From the NCBI GenBank assembly GCA_033762815.1, contig JANRLF010000010.1, forward strand, positions 82,862 through 146,861: a DNA stretch of 64,000 bases, written 5' to 3'. This document shows, in pieces, positions 28,037 to 35,372 of the stretch. Every line of letters starts with the position of its first letter. Positions within the stretch are counted from its first letter, which is position 1. The translations under genes and the position numbers were made by a program. This DNA comes from JANRLF01 sp033762815. Lineage in GTDB: Bacteria; Bacteroidota; Bacteroidia; Chitinophagales; CAIOSU01. Below the pieces are notes generated by a model, which made no database searches, was not told where the DNA came from, and saw only the letters and a program-made list of their open reading frames with translations.

Positions 28037-29227
28037 CTAGCCCCTAATCGCCTTGATGCCGGGCAATTCCTTCCCTTCAAAATATTCGAGCATGGCACCG
28101 CCCCCCGTTGAGACGAAACTCATGCGGTCATCCAAACCAAATTCGTTCACCGCCGCCACAGAATCGCCGCCACCAACTAATGAGAAGGCTCCTTTATCAG
28201 TTGCTTCTGCCACAGCCTTTGCTATGGCCACCGTGCCCTGTTTAAATTGCTCCATTTCGAAAACTCCCATGGGGCCGTTCCATAGAATCGTCTTTGAAGC
28301 AAGTATTGTATCGGTATACACTTTTACTGCTTTGGGGCCAATGTCCAGGCCCATCCAATCATTGGGTATTGCATTGCTATCCGCTTCTTTTGCATTGGCA
28401 TTGGCATCGAATTTATCCGCAATAATGGAATCTGCGGGCAGCAACAACCGTACGCCTTTTGATTTGCACTTGGTTATTAATTCTTTGGCCAGTTCCAGTT
28501 TATCTTCTTCTACAAGAGATTTACCAATTTGTCCGCCAGTAGCTTTAATGAAAGTATAAGCCATGCCCCCACCGATAATCAAGTTGTCCAACTTATCGAG
28601 CAAATTCTCAATAATCAGTATCTTATCGGATACCTTGGCTCCACCAATAATGGCGGTAAAAGGCTGCTCGGCTGCTTTCAATACCTTATCGGCATTGGCC
28701 ACTTCGGCATCCATCAGGTAACCGAACAATTTATCGCCCTCATTAAAGAAATCGGCCACAATGGTGGTGCTGGCATGCGCCCTATGGGCGGTACCAAAGG
28801 CATCGTTTACATACACATCGCCCAGCTTCGATAGCTGCTCGGCAAAGGCACGGTCTCCTTTCTCCTCTTCTGCATGGAAGCGGGTGTTTTCCAGCATCAA
28901 CACTTGGCCAGGCTGCAAGGCTGCGGCCATCTGTTCTGCATGCTTTCCTACACAATCATCGCAAAAGAACACTTCCGTGCCCAGCAATTGGCTTAAATGG
29001 TCCACTACATGCTCCAAGGAATATTTTGGCTCGGGGCCACCTTTGGGTCGCCCTAAGTGCGACATCAGCACCACCGAACCGCCATCGGAGAGAATTTTTC
29101 TAATAGAAGGCAATGCAGCCTTAATGCGGGTATCGTCGGTTATTTGGCGCTGCTCGTCCAAGGGCACATTGAAATCAACACGCGTCAGGGCCCTTTTCCC
29201 TTTAAAGTTGTACTGGTCAATGGTCAT
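28037..29227 (-). CDS. pgk: Phosphoglycerate kinase
   Basis: 396 residues, full length. RVDFNVPLDEQ at the N-terminus holds the substrate-binding Arg/Asp/Asn, followed by SHLGRPKG, LENTRFHAEEEKGD, and GGAKVSDKI. Nucleotide-binding GPMGVFEMEQF and GGGDSVAAVNEFGL are in the C-terminal half. It makes ATP and 3-phosphoglycerate from 1,3-bisphosphoglycerate. It lies 14 bases after gap and 5 bases before recQ, on the same strand, consistent with one operon. Confidence 0.98.
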   Translation of the reverse strand: MTIDQYNFKGKRALTRVDFNVPLDEQRQITDDTRIKAALPSIRKILSDGGSVVLMSHLGRPKGGPEPKYSLEHVVDHLSQLLGTEVFFCDDCVGKHAEQMAAALQPGQVLMLENTRFHAEEEKGDRAFAEQLSKLGDVYVNDAFGTAHRAHASTTIVADFFNEGDKLFGYLMDAEVANADKVLKAAEQPFTAIIGGAKVSDKILIIENLLDKLDNLIIGGGMAYTFIKATGGQIGKSLVEEDKLELAKELITKCKSKGVRLLLPADSIIADKFDANANAKEADSNAIPNDWMGLDIGPKAVKVYTDTILASKTILWNGPMGVFEMEQFKQGTVAIAKAVAEATDKGAFSLVGGGDSVAAVNEFGLDDRMSFVSTGGGAMLEYFEGKELPGIKAIRG

Positions 29228-29241
29228 ATGGGTAGGTGGTT

Positions 29242-30249
29242 TTAAGATATTTTTCTAAGGTATTCCACCACATCGGCAAGGCGGGTGGAGTAGCCAAACT
29301 CGTTGTCGTACCAAGCGGTGATTTTCACGAAATTACCGTCCACGGCCGTCAACTTTGAATCGAAAATGGTAGAATGGGGATTACCTATAATGTCGGAGCT
29401 TACCAGTTCCTCCTCGGTATACTCCATAATGCCTTTTAGCCTTCCTTCCGCTTCCTGTTTGAAAGCGGCATTAATAGCCTCCACCGTTACGTCTTGCTTC
29501 AAGATGGCGTTCAGTTCCGTAATGGAACCGTCAATTACCGGCACGCGCATGGCGGTAGAGTGGATTTTTCCTTTCATTTCCGGAATCACTACGCCCAGAG
29601 CGGAGCCCGCGTTGGTAGTGGTGGGAATAATGTTCATGGCCGCGGCCCGTGCCCTTCTAAAATCTTCTTTGTGCGGGGCATCGTGCAATTTTTGGTCGGC
29701 GGTATAGGCATGTACGGTAGTCACAAAACCCTTTTCGATACTGAAATGGTCGTTCAGCACTTTTACCATGTGCGCGAGGCAATTGGTGGTGCAGGATGCA
29801 TTGGATACAATTTTATCTTCTGCGTTCAATTGTTCTTCGTTCACGCCCAACAGTACCGTTTTCACTCCCTCGCCCTTGGCAGGTGCGGATATAAGCACCT
29901 TTTTTGCCCCCGCCTCTAAGTGCAATGCCGCCTGTTCGGCCTTACGGAACAGCCCCGTACATTCCAACACCAAGTCAATGCCCAATTCTTTCCAGGGCAA
30001 CGCCTGCGGCTCTTTAATGGCTAGCGTACGTATCTTTTTGCCGTCTACCACCAAGTGATCCCCTTCCACCGCAATACTTCCTTCATACTTATGGTGCGCC
30101 GTGTCGTACTTGAGTAAATGCGCCAGCATATTGATTTCCGCCAGGTCGTTGATGGCCACTACCTCTACATTGGGCCGCTGCATCAAAATGCGGAAAACCA
30201 AGCGCCCTATCCTACCAAATCCGTTAATCGCAACCGTTATCTTATCCAT
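29242..30249 (-). CDS. gap: Glyceraldehyde-3-phosphate dehydrogenase, type I
   Basis: 335 residues. NAD-binding Rossmann start INGFGRIGRLVFR, then catalytic SNASCTTNCLAHMVKVL with the active-site cysteine, the HAYTADQ segment with the catalytic His nearby, and RRARAAAMNIIPTTT. The C-terminal WYDNEFGYSTRLAD motif is present. It oxidises glyceraldehyde 3-phosphate to 1,3-bisphosphoglycerate, the substrate of the next gene. First gene of the gap-pgk-recQ unit with its own -7 box at 30271. Confidence 0.98.
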   Translation of the reverse strand: MDKITVAINGFGRIGRLVFRILMQRPNVEVVAINDLAEINMLAHLLKYDTAHHKYEGSIAVEGDHLVVDGKKIRTLAIKEPQALPWKELGIDLVLECTGLFRKAEQAALHLEAGAKKVLISAPAKGEGVKTVLLGVNEEQLNAEDKIVSNASCTTNCLAHMVKVLNDHFSIEKGFVTTVHAYTADQKLHDAPHKEDFRRARAAAMNIIPTTTNAGSALGVVIPEMKGKIHSTAMRVPVIDGSITELNAILKQDVTVEAINAAFKQEAEGRLKGIMEYTEEELVSSDIIGNPHSTIFDSKLTAVDGNFVKITAWYDNEFGYSTRLADVVEYLRKIS

Positions 30250-30270
30250 AATATGGGCTTTTAGGCATTA

Positions 30271-30278
30271 CAAATTTA
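30271..30278 (-). promoter_or_regulatory. Promoter -7 box of gap
   Basis: TAAATTTG on the minus strand fits TAnnTTTG, 21 bases before the gap ATG. A TTG 22 bases further upstream (30301-30303) could be the -33 element. Confidence 0.65.
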
Positions 30279-30348
30279 GGTTTCTGAAAGCGCATTTACC
30301 CAACAAAAAAAATTCCAAAAAGGGATTTTTTCTTTTTTACGATTGTAT

Positions 30349-30356
30349 TATCTTTG
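30349..30356 (+). promoter_or_regulatory. Promoter -7 box of tRNA-Glu
   Basis: TATCTTTG, an exact TAnnTTTG, 15 bases before the tRNA 5' end. A T-rich stretch sits at the -33 position. Confidence 0.75.
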
Positions 30357-30371
30357 CACCACTCTAACGAT

Positions 30372-30443
30372 GGCCCGTTCGTCTAGGGGTTAGGACAAGA
30401 GATTTTCATTCTTTAAACAGGGGTTCGATTCCCCTACGGGCTA
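30372..30443 (+). tRNA. tRNA-Glu (TTC)
   Basis: A complete cloverleaf can be drawn: acceptor GGCCCGT with ACGGGCT (one G:U), a D-arm beginning TCGTCTAGGGG as in other tRNA-Glu genes, anticodon stem AGAGA/TCTTT around the loop TTTTCAT (anticodon TTC), and T-arm CAGGGGTTCGATTCCCCTA. Discriminator A at 30443; CCA is not encoded. It has its own promoter and terminator. Part of its 3' half is duplicated 320 bases downstream. Confidence 0.95.
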
Positions 30444-30499
30444 CACAGCACCCTCGTCAAATGGCGGGGGTGTTTTGTTTATGGCTGTTTTTGTGTATG
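30399..30499 (+). repeat. Direct repeat R1: tRNA-Glu 3' part, terminator and GIY-YIG start
   Basis: This stretch, from the anticodon stem of tRNA-Glu through the terminator and the first codons of the GIY-YIG gene, reappears at 30722-30861. Apart from a 40-base insertion and a few single-base changes the copies are nearly identical. Confidence 0.9.
30449..30476 (+). terminator. tRNA-Glu terminator
   Basis: Stem CACCCTCGTC / GGCGGGGGTG (10 pairs, two of them G:U) with loop AAAT, followed by TTTTGTTT. It ends 4 bases before the GIY-YIG start codon. A second copy lies at 30811-30837 in the duplicated region. Confidence 0.8.
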
Positions 30500-30723
30500 C
30501 GCTATATTCTCCGTCCCATGACATCGTTTATGTCGGGATGACTCAGGATTATCAGCGTCGGCTAACGGAGCATAACGCTGGGAAATCAAAATTTACACAA
30601 TCTTACCGCCCATGGACCTTGTTTCATTTGGAAGAGTTTGCCAACTTTTCCGAAGGCAGGAAGAGGGAAAAGCAACTGAAGTCCCATGCAGGGAAAACCT
30701 TCTTAAAAAGTAAGCTCGCTTGA
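30481..30723 (+). CDS. Small single-domain GIY-YIG nuclease family protein
   Basis: 80 residues. The GIY and YIG parts read VYALYS and VYVG, the conserved Arg is in QRRLTEHN, and the Glu of the active site is in RKREKQLK. The protein is a bare GIY-YIG domain (UvrC/YhbQ-like) with no DNA-binding extension. The ATG at 30481 follows the tRNA-Glu terminator by 4 bases, and the stop TGA (30721-30723) overlaps the first bases of a partial tRNA-Glu copy. No separate promoter or ribosome site is obvious. Single-domain GIY-YIG proteins are common in Bacteroidota and mostly uncharacterised; here the position between two tRNA copies suggests a mobile or homing-like history, which is inference. Confidence 0.85.
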   Translation: MAVFVYALYSPSHDIVYVGMTQDYQRRLTEHNAGKSKFTQSYRPWTLFHLEEFANFSEGRKREKQLKSHAGKTFLKSKLA

Positions 30724-30861
30724 GATTTTCATTCTTTAACAGGGGTTCTCTACCTGGCGGTAGACAGGCCTGCCTGGCGGTAGACAGGGATTCCCCTACG
30801 GGCTACACAGCACCCTCGTCAAAATGGCGGGGGTGTTTGTTTATGGCCATTTTTGTTTATG
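30722..30861 (+). repeat. Direct repeat R2: partial tRNA-Glu copy with terminator and start of a second GIY-YIG
   Basis: Second copy of R1. It starts at the anticodon stem (GAGATTTTCATTC), lacks the tRNA 5' half, has one A fewer before CAGGGG, and carries a 40-base insertion in the T-loop. The acceptor 3' strand, the terminator hairpin and the start ATGGCCATTTTTGT of a second GIY-YIG frame follow. Confidence 0.9.
30749..30788 (+). repeat. Two 20-bp tandem units inserted in the T-loop of the tRNA copy
   Basis: The insertion consists of two 20-base units sharing CCTGGCGGTAGACAGG (30753-30768 and 30773-30788). The units are partly self-complementary (CCTG...CAGG), like small palindromic dispersed repeats. 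The flanking tRNA sequence GGTTC/GATTCC is otherwise intact. Confidence 0.85.
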
Positions 30862-30929
30862 AAATATACCACCCTTTCTCTGCAAAATTGCACTTCCGCA
30901 GCACTCAAGTAAAGTGGCTTTGCCTCTAA
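30843..30929 (+). pseudogene. Degenerate second GIY-YIG copy
   Basis: The frame starts MAIFVYEIYHPF, parallel to MAVFVYALYSPS of the intact gene, and reads on as KLHFRSTQ where an intact copy would show a YVG/YIG motif, then stops after 28 residues. It lies at the same distance from the terminator copy as the intact gene. No GIY-YIG residues are recognisable beyond this point, so it is a remnant. Confidence 0.6.
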
Positions 30930-31111
30930 AAGGCTTAAATGCGGAAAAATGATTAACCGCACCCTTGCCTGCTTTCGGAAACACAAATCTTTAGTCGCCA
31001 ATAACTTACAACACAAAACATCACCTTTTCAAGGATTTGATAGCATTGCACCCCTTGAATGCGTTTATTTAATAGCCTTGGGTAGTGTGTTTTGGGATGT
31101 GATGTATGCAC

Positions 31112-31170
31112 AATTTGAAAATTTGCTGATTTGAAAATTTGGAAATGGTAAAGTGCAATCCCCGCAATAA
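31112..31170. repeat. Flanking direct repeat, left copy
   Basis: A 59-base AT-rich sequence ending GCAATCCCCGCAATAA, about 90% identical to 31437-31496. Between 30930 and here there is no recognisable gene. Just after it, CCCCGC-AATAA-GCGGGG can form a hairpin and a short AAATCGTAAATC tandem follows. Confidence 0.8.
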
Positions 31171-31301
31171 GCGGGGCAGGTGTAAATCTGAAATCGTAAA
31201 TCGTAAATCATTCTACCCTCTACGAATGAAGCCAAAAAAACAAAAAACACACTCATTTTTACACAATGTATTGATAAACAAAGAAATAACGAGAATTGAA
31301 C

Positions 31302-31400
31302 TACCTGCGAAATACCCTTGAACACCCTTTGAAGCACCTGCGAGATACCCTTGAAGTACCTGCGAACACCCCTTGAAGTACCTGCGAAATACCTGCGAAA
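31302..31400. repeat. Array of nine 11-bp tandem units (locus 1)
   Basis: Exactly nine 11-base units without gaps, of two alternating types, TACCTGCGAAA-like and TACCCTTGAAG-like; common consensus YACCNNYGAAR. A leader begins with CAAAAAACACAC at 31241, 61 bases before the array. The array and leader resemble those at 57575-57733. An open frame on the minus strand (31065-31424) reads through as an 11-residue periodic peptide, but any frame of an 11-bp repeat would do so; I do not call it a gene. Confidence 0.85.
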
Positions 31401-31436
31401 CAGTTTTTTAGAGGCTAATAGCAAGATGCTTCAATG

Positions 31437-31496
31437 AATTTGAAAATTTGGAGATTTGAAAATTTGAAAATGGTTAGACTGCAATCCCCGCAATAA
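31437..31496. repeat. Flanking direct repeat, right copy
   Basis: 60 bases, about 90% identical to 31112-31170, in the same orientation. The two copies bracket the leader and 11-bp array. Confidence 0.8.
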
Positions 31497-31508
31497 TCAG
31501 GACAAGCG

Positions 31509-31581
31509 TACCTTGTACCTCGTACCTCGTACCTTTTTCTACCTTTTACCTTGTACCTCGTACCTTATTTTACCTTGTACC
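31509..31581. repeat. TACCTCG/TACCTTG tandem repeat
   Basis: An imperfect tandem of TACCTTG, TACCTCG and TACCTTTT units ending at the stop codon of the downstream minus-strand gene. No coding sense. Confidence 0.75.
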
Positions 31582-32475
31582 TTACTGAAAAGCTTCTTCT
31601 ACGGCTTTGCCGGTCCAGCAGGCGTGGGGCTTCAGGTCCAAGATTTTTGCGATGGTAAGGGCCGTATCGTAAGTTACGATAGCCGATTTCAGTTCGTAGT
31701 CCTTTTTCACGGTGGGGCCGGTCAATATCCAGGGGATATTGCGCTCTTGAGGGGTATCGCCGCCGTGGCCGTGGTCAATGCCCCCGTGGTCGGAAGTAAG
31801 GAGGATATAGGTGTTTTCATACAGCCCTTTTTTCTTCAATTTTTTCACCAGTTTGCCCACCATTTTATCCATCAACTCCACCGCTGCAATATACTCGGGC
31901 GAGCCATGGCCATACTCATGCCCCGCATGGTCGCACTGGTCGAAATGGGTAAAAAGCAAAGCCGGTTTGTGGATGGCAAAATACCGCCTTGCCACTTTCA
32001 TTGTCCGCTTGGGACTAAGGAAGGTAGCCCTTTCCCTATTGAAATCCTTTCTTTGGAGTAGGGCGCGCATGCTCCACCACTGGTGCACAATGTCCACCTT
32101 ATCTTTTGGCCTCTGCCTTTTCATTTCGGAAAATATGGAAGGGAAAAACTTAGGGCTGCCCGCACAGGTGGGGCTATCAATATAGGTTTGGCGGTCCCAT
32201 CCATTGGCGTGTATGGTGGTAAGGTCGGGCGGTGCGCCCATTGTCATAGAGGCCCAGTTGGGGCTGCTGGAGGAAGGCATCACCGTTTTTGCGGCATAGG
32301 TCCAAGCTCCCTGTTTACGCAAAGAATCAATGTTTGGGGTGTTGGCCTTCTCCAAATCATATACGTTCAGCCCATCCACCCCAATGACCAGCACCCGCTT
32401 ATTAAGCCGTTTCTGTGCATGGGCATAAGAGGACAAGAACAGGCACCAACAGATAAATACAACAACTTTTTTCAT
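31582..32475 (-). CDS. Alkaline-phosphatase-superfamily phosphodiesterase/nucleotide pyrophosphatase
   Basis: 297 residues from the ATG at 32475; the signal peptide runs to SYAHAQ near residue 21, and the longer frame would hide it. VLVIGVDGLNVYDLE carries the first metal-binding Asp, SSSSPNWASM the catalytic Ser/Thr region, LFTHFDQCDHAGHEYG the metal-binding Asp/His set, and LLTSDHGGIDHGHGG the last Asp-His pair. The enzyme should hydrolyse phosphodiester or phosphate bonds in the periplasm; the substrate is not evident. It lies 91 bases downstream of rplS on the same strand. Confidence 0.9.
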   Translation of the reverse strand: MKKVVVFICWCLFLSSYAHAQKRLNKRVLVIGVDGLNVYDLEKANTPNIDSLRKQGAWTYAAKTVMPSSSSPNWASMTMGAPPDLTTIHANGWDRQTYIDSPTCAGSPKFFPSIFSEMKRQRPKDKVDIVHQWWSMRALLQRKDFNRERATFLSPKRTMKVARRYFAIHKPALLFTHFDQCDHAGHEYGHGSPEYIAAVELMDKMVGKLVKKLKKKGLYENTYILLTSDHGGIDHGHGGDTPQERNIPWILTGPTVKKDYELKSAIVTYDTALTIAKILDLKPHACWTGKAVEEAFQ

Positions 32476-32566
32476 ATGATGAAAGTAAACATTTCCCTTT
32501 ATGAATGAAAGCAAAAAAAAAGCGACACCATTGGGCATCGCTCTTGATTTTATGTTAAGCTATAGA

Positions 32567-32914
32567 CTAGCTCCTCTTCTCAGTGATACGGGCTTTCTTA
32601 CCGCGCAAGTCGCGAAGGTAGAACAACTTGGCACGACGTACGCGGCCGGTTTTGTTCACTTCAATGCTTTCGATATTGGGGGAATAAAAAGGAAAAACCC
32701 TTTCCACCCCAACGCCATTAGACATTTTGCGCACCGTGAAGGTAGCCGTAGTGCCTTGGCCACGCATTTGGATGACATCGCCCTTAAAAGGCTGTATCCT
32801 TTCCTTTTCACCTTCAATGATTTTGTAGTTAACGGTCACGTTATCGCCTGCTTTGAATGCAGGAAGTTCCTTCTGTTGTACAAGCTCTTTGGTAAGGGTT
32901 TCAAGGAAATTCAT
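32567..32914 (-). CDS. rplS: 50S ribosomal protein L19
   Basis: 115 residues. FKAGDNVTVNYKIIEGEKER, IQPFKGDVIQMRGQG, ATFTVRKMSNGVGVERVFP and the basic end VRRAKLFYLRDLRGKKARI are the standard L19 landmarks. Located 73 bases after trmD, the common bacterial neighbour, with its own -7 box at 32950. Confidence 0.98.
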   Translation of the reverse strand: MNFLETLTKELVQQKELPAFKAGDNVTVNYKIIEGEKERIQPFKGDVIQMRGQGTTATFTVRKMSNGVGVERVFPFYSPNIESIEVNKTGRVRRAKLFYLRDLRGKKARITEKRS

Positions 32915-32949
32915 GGCGCAATATTTATGCTGTTTTTCTAAAGTGCTTG

Positions 32950-32957
32950 CAAAGATA
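32950..32957 (-). promoter_or_regulatory. Promoter -7 box of rplS
   Basis: TATCTTTG on the minus strand, with TTTG 21 bases upstream (32979-32982), close to the Bacteroidota consensus. 35 bases before the rplS ATG. Confidence 0.7.
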
Positions 32958-32987
32958 AGGCTTTTCCAATAATAAAAGCAAAGAAAT

Positions 32988-33665
32988 TTAATCTTTCAGT
33001 AAATCGGGCCTCCGTTTTTTGGTACGCTCCATAGCTTGCTCATGACGCCATTCTTCGATGAGCCTAGTATTGCCCCCCAACAGTAGTTCAGGCACCCGGT
33101 GCCCATTGAAATCGGCCGGACGGGTATACACTGGCGGTGCCAATAAATTATCTTGAAAAGAATCGAACAGGGCCGAGGTTTCATCATTCAGTACTCCAGG
33201 TAGCAATCGGCCCAATGCATCCACCAATATCGCCGCTGGCAATTCGCCCCCTGACAATACATAACTGCCTATGGATATTTCCCTGGTAACGTACAACTGA
33301 CGCACCCTTTCGTCCACCCCCTTGTAATGCCCGCAAAGAATGATAATATTGGTAATCATGGAAAGTTGGTTACAAGTCCGTTGTTCCAGTAACTCCCCGT
33401 CTGGTGTCATATAGATTACTTCATCATATTGCCGCTCAGCCTTTAACTGTTCGATGCATTTTGCGATAGGTTCAATCATCAACACCATGCCCGCGCCGCC
33501 ACCAAACTGATAATCATCCACCTGCTTGTGCTTCATGGTGCTGTAATCGCGTATATCGTGCACCACTACTTCCAACAAGCCTTTCTCCTGAGCCCGCTTC
33601 AGAATGGAATGGGAAAGAAAACTGTCCAGCAAGCGGGGTAAGACTGTGAGAATATCAATGCGCAC
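32988..33665 (-). CDS. trmD: tRNA (guanine-N1)-methyltransferase TrmD
   Basis: About 225 residues. No ATG fits the N-terminus; GTG at 33665 gives the canonical MRIDILTVLP, while a TTG two codons earlier is also possible. Key motifs are DYQFGGGAGMVLMIEPI, ILCGHYKGVDERV, ISIGSYVLSGGELPAA and the YTRPADFNGHRVPELLLGG block that forms the SAM-binding trefoil knot. It methylates G37 next to the anticodon. Followed by rplS, the usual partner. Confidence 0.97.
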   Translation of the reverse strand: MRIDILTVLPRLLDSFLSHSILKRAQEKGLLEVVVHDIRDYSTMKHKQVDDYQFGGGAGMVLMIEPIAKCIEQLKAERQYDEVIYMTPDGELLEQRTCNQLSMITNIIILCGHYKGVDERVRQLYVTREISIGSYVLSGGELPAAILVDALGRLLPGVLNDETSALFDSFQDNLLAPPVYTRPADFNGHRVPELLLGGNTRLIEEWRHEQAMERTKKRRPDLLKD

Positions 33666-33682
33666 CAGCAATCATTTTGCAA

Positions 33683-33690
33683 CAAAGATA
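33683..33690 (-). promoter_or_regulatory. Promoter -7 box of trmD
   Basis: TATCTTTG on the minus strand, 17 bases before the GTG start. Confidence 0.6.
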
Positions 33691-33695
33691 ATACG

Positions 33696-35372
33696 CTATG
33701 GCTCCCGCTTGTAAAATACAAAGCCGCCTTTCCTACCAATTTCCTTCAACTGGGGCAAAGTGGCGTAATAACCGGTTTTATCGGCCTTGCAACAAAAGAA
33801 CACGGTTTTGTCGATAGTACCGTACAAGTGCCAATCTTTTTCCAATATTATAAATGGTGCTTCGCTCCCCTCCTTTCGACGTTGTGCAACATAGGCTTTC
33901 AATAAAGGACTTTCAATGGCGCTTTGGGGCTTTTGGCTGTAGAATAATTGCGCATAACTTTTCTGGCCCAAGGCATTTACATACACATCCTTTCCTTGTA
34001 GGCTTTTATAGAATTCAATTGCCGGCCCTTGTGAGTAGGGTTCAATTTTGGGGAGAAAGGCATACAATACAGCCTGCACTAAAAATAAATTTGCAACAAA
34101 CACTCCCACCCAAGCTGGGTTGGTTTTTGCTCGATAAAATTGTAGCCATACCATGATAATGGCAATAAGATATGCGAATCCAATAAATCCTAGTGCAAGG
34201 GGCCAGTGAACCGGCATGGTAAGTATAGCCTGCAAATAAACACTATGGACATGGTCTAGCCATAGGCTTTGATAATGCATGATAATGGGCAAAGCCATCA
34301 CCACAAGGCCTAAAACAATAAGTATTGTTACCGTCAAACGATAAAGCCATTTTGCAGGTTGCTGCCCATAGTTTCTGATACCCAATGCCGCTAGAAATGT
34401 GAGTGGCAGGTAGCATAAGGATGAATAATGGACGATTTTGGTTTTGGCAATCGAAAATACTATCAGCACCACCAGTAGTAATAACAACATCCATAATCGC
34501 AATGCGACCTGTTCTTCAGTAAAGCCCTCTTTCTTTCTGGCAAAAAACAACAGAAGGGACGCAGGAAAACAGCCGATAAATAACACTAAAAAATGGTAGT
34601 AAAACGGCTGCCCATGACCAGAATCGCCGGTAGTGAACAGACGGATATGATAGGCGATAAATTCCCTGAAAAACCAAGGCCCATTATGGATTAGTTCAAG
34701 CCCATACCAAACAAAGGAACTTAAGAATGCGACGAATAGTGCGATGAACAAAAATGGGACGGGTATGAAAAAGAGCTTTCTTCTTAGAATAGCAAATATC
34801 GCCCAACACAGGCCCACAATCAATAATGCTACCGGCCCTTTAGTGAGGATAGCCAAGCCCAGCATAAGTCCGCCCAAAGCACTATGCATTATCCCCCTGC
34901 CCTGATGGTTAGATAGGTGGAACAACTGGATAACAGTCAAAAAAACAAACAAATTGAAAACTGGGTCTATAATGCCGCTCTTGAAGTAAAAGTGGGGTAA
35001 AAAACTCCCTATATAAATCAGTACCCACCACCAGGCAAACGTTGGGTCAAAATACCTGCTGCCAAGCTGGAAAATGATTAACAAAGTGGCAATTCCTGTT
35101 AATGCATTGGGCAATCGGGCAGCAAATTCGCCCACTCCAAATAGATGCATCGCTATTGCCTGTAACCAAAAAAATAAGGGCGGCTTCTCCCAAAATGGCT
35201 GAAAATCAATCATCACCCGGCTGTAGTTACCTGTAACCAGCATTTCTCGGGCAGACTCGGCAAAATTGATTTCATCCCAATCAAAAAGGGGTACTCCTCC
35301 TAAATAGGGCAAAAACAATACAGCTCCAATTAGCAAAAGCGCGGCATAAGGATATTTCAGCAGCCACTTCAT
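33696..35372 (-). CDS. Glycosyltransferase family 39 (ArnT/PMT-like) membrane protein
   Basis: 558 residues with about 11-12 hydrophobic helices. The first periplasmic loop shows the hallmark VPLFDWDEINFAESAREML with the catalytic Asp/Glu pair, followed by FWEKPPLFFWLQAIAM, as in ArnT-type dolichyl/undecaprenyl-phosphate sugar transferases. It should move a sugar from a lipid carrier to lipid A or another cell-envelope acceptor; which one is not visible. Its ATG overlaps the stop of the PAP2 gene (ATGA), so the two are coupled; a PAP2 phosphatase next to such an enzyme fits lipid-carrier recycling or lipid A editing. Confidence 0.9.
   Translation of the reverse strand: MKWLLKYPYAALLLIGAVLFLPYLGGVPLFDWDEINFAESAREMLVTGNYSRVMIDFQPFWEKPPLFFWLQAIAMHLFGVGEFAARLPNALTGIATLLIIFQLGSRYFDPTFAWWWVLIYIGSFLPHFYFKSGIIDPVFNLFVFLTVIQLFHLSNHQGRGIMHSALGGLMLGLAILTKGPVALLIVGLCWAIFAILRRKLFFIPVPFLFIALFVAFLSSFVWYGLELIHNGPWFFREFIAYHIRLFTTGDSGHGQPFYYHFLVLFIGCFPASLLLFFARKKEGFTEEQVALRLWMLLLLLVVLIVFSIAKTKIVHYSSLCYLPLTFLAALGIRNYGQQPAKWLYRLTVTILIVLGLVVMALPIIMHYQSLWLDHVHSVYLQAILTMPVHWPLALGFIGFAYLIAIIMVWLQFYRAKTNPAWVGVFVANLFLVQAVLYAFLPKIEPYSQGPAIEFYKSLQGKDVYVNALGQKSYAQLFYSQKPQSAIESPLLKAYVAQRRKEGSEAPFIILEKDWHLYGTIDKTVFFCCKADKTGYYATLPQLKEIGRKGGFVFYKREP

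Noticed and set aside
30481..30723. Integrase-type genomic island at tRNA-Glu
   Set aside because: The duplicated tRNA half resembles an attachment site, but there is no integrase and only a 243-base gene between the copies; a GIY-YIG-linked event fits better.
31302..31400. CRISPR array
   Set aside because: Units are 11 bases, directly adjacent with no spacers, and no cas gene is present in the window.
31065..31424. 119-residue minus-strand frame with an 11-residue periodic peptide over array locus 1
   Set aside because: An 11-bp tandem repeat yields such peptides in every open frame; there is no good start codon or ribosome site and the frame runs through the flanking repeat. Treated as repeat, not gene.
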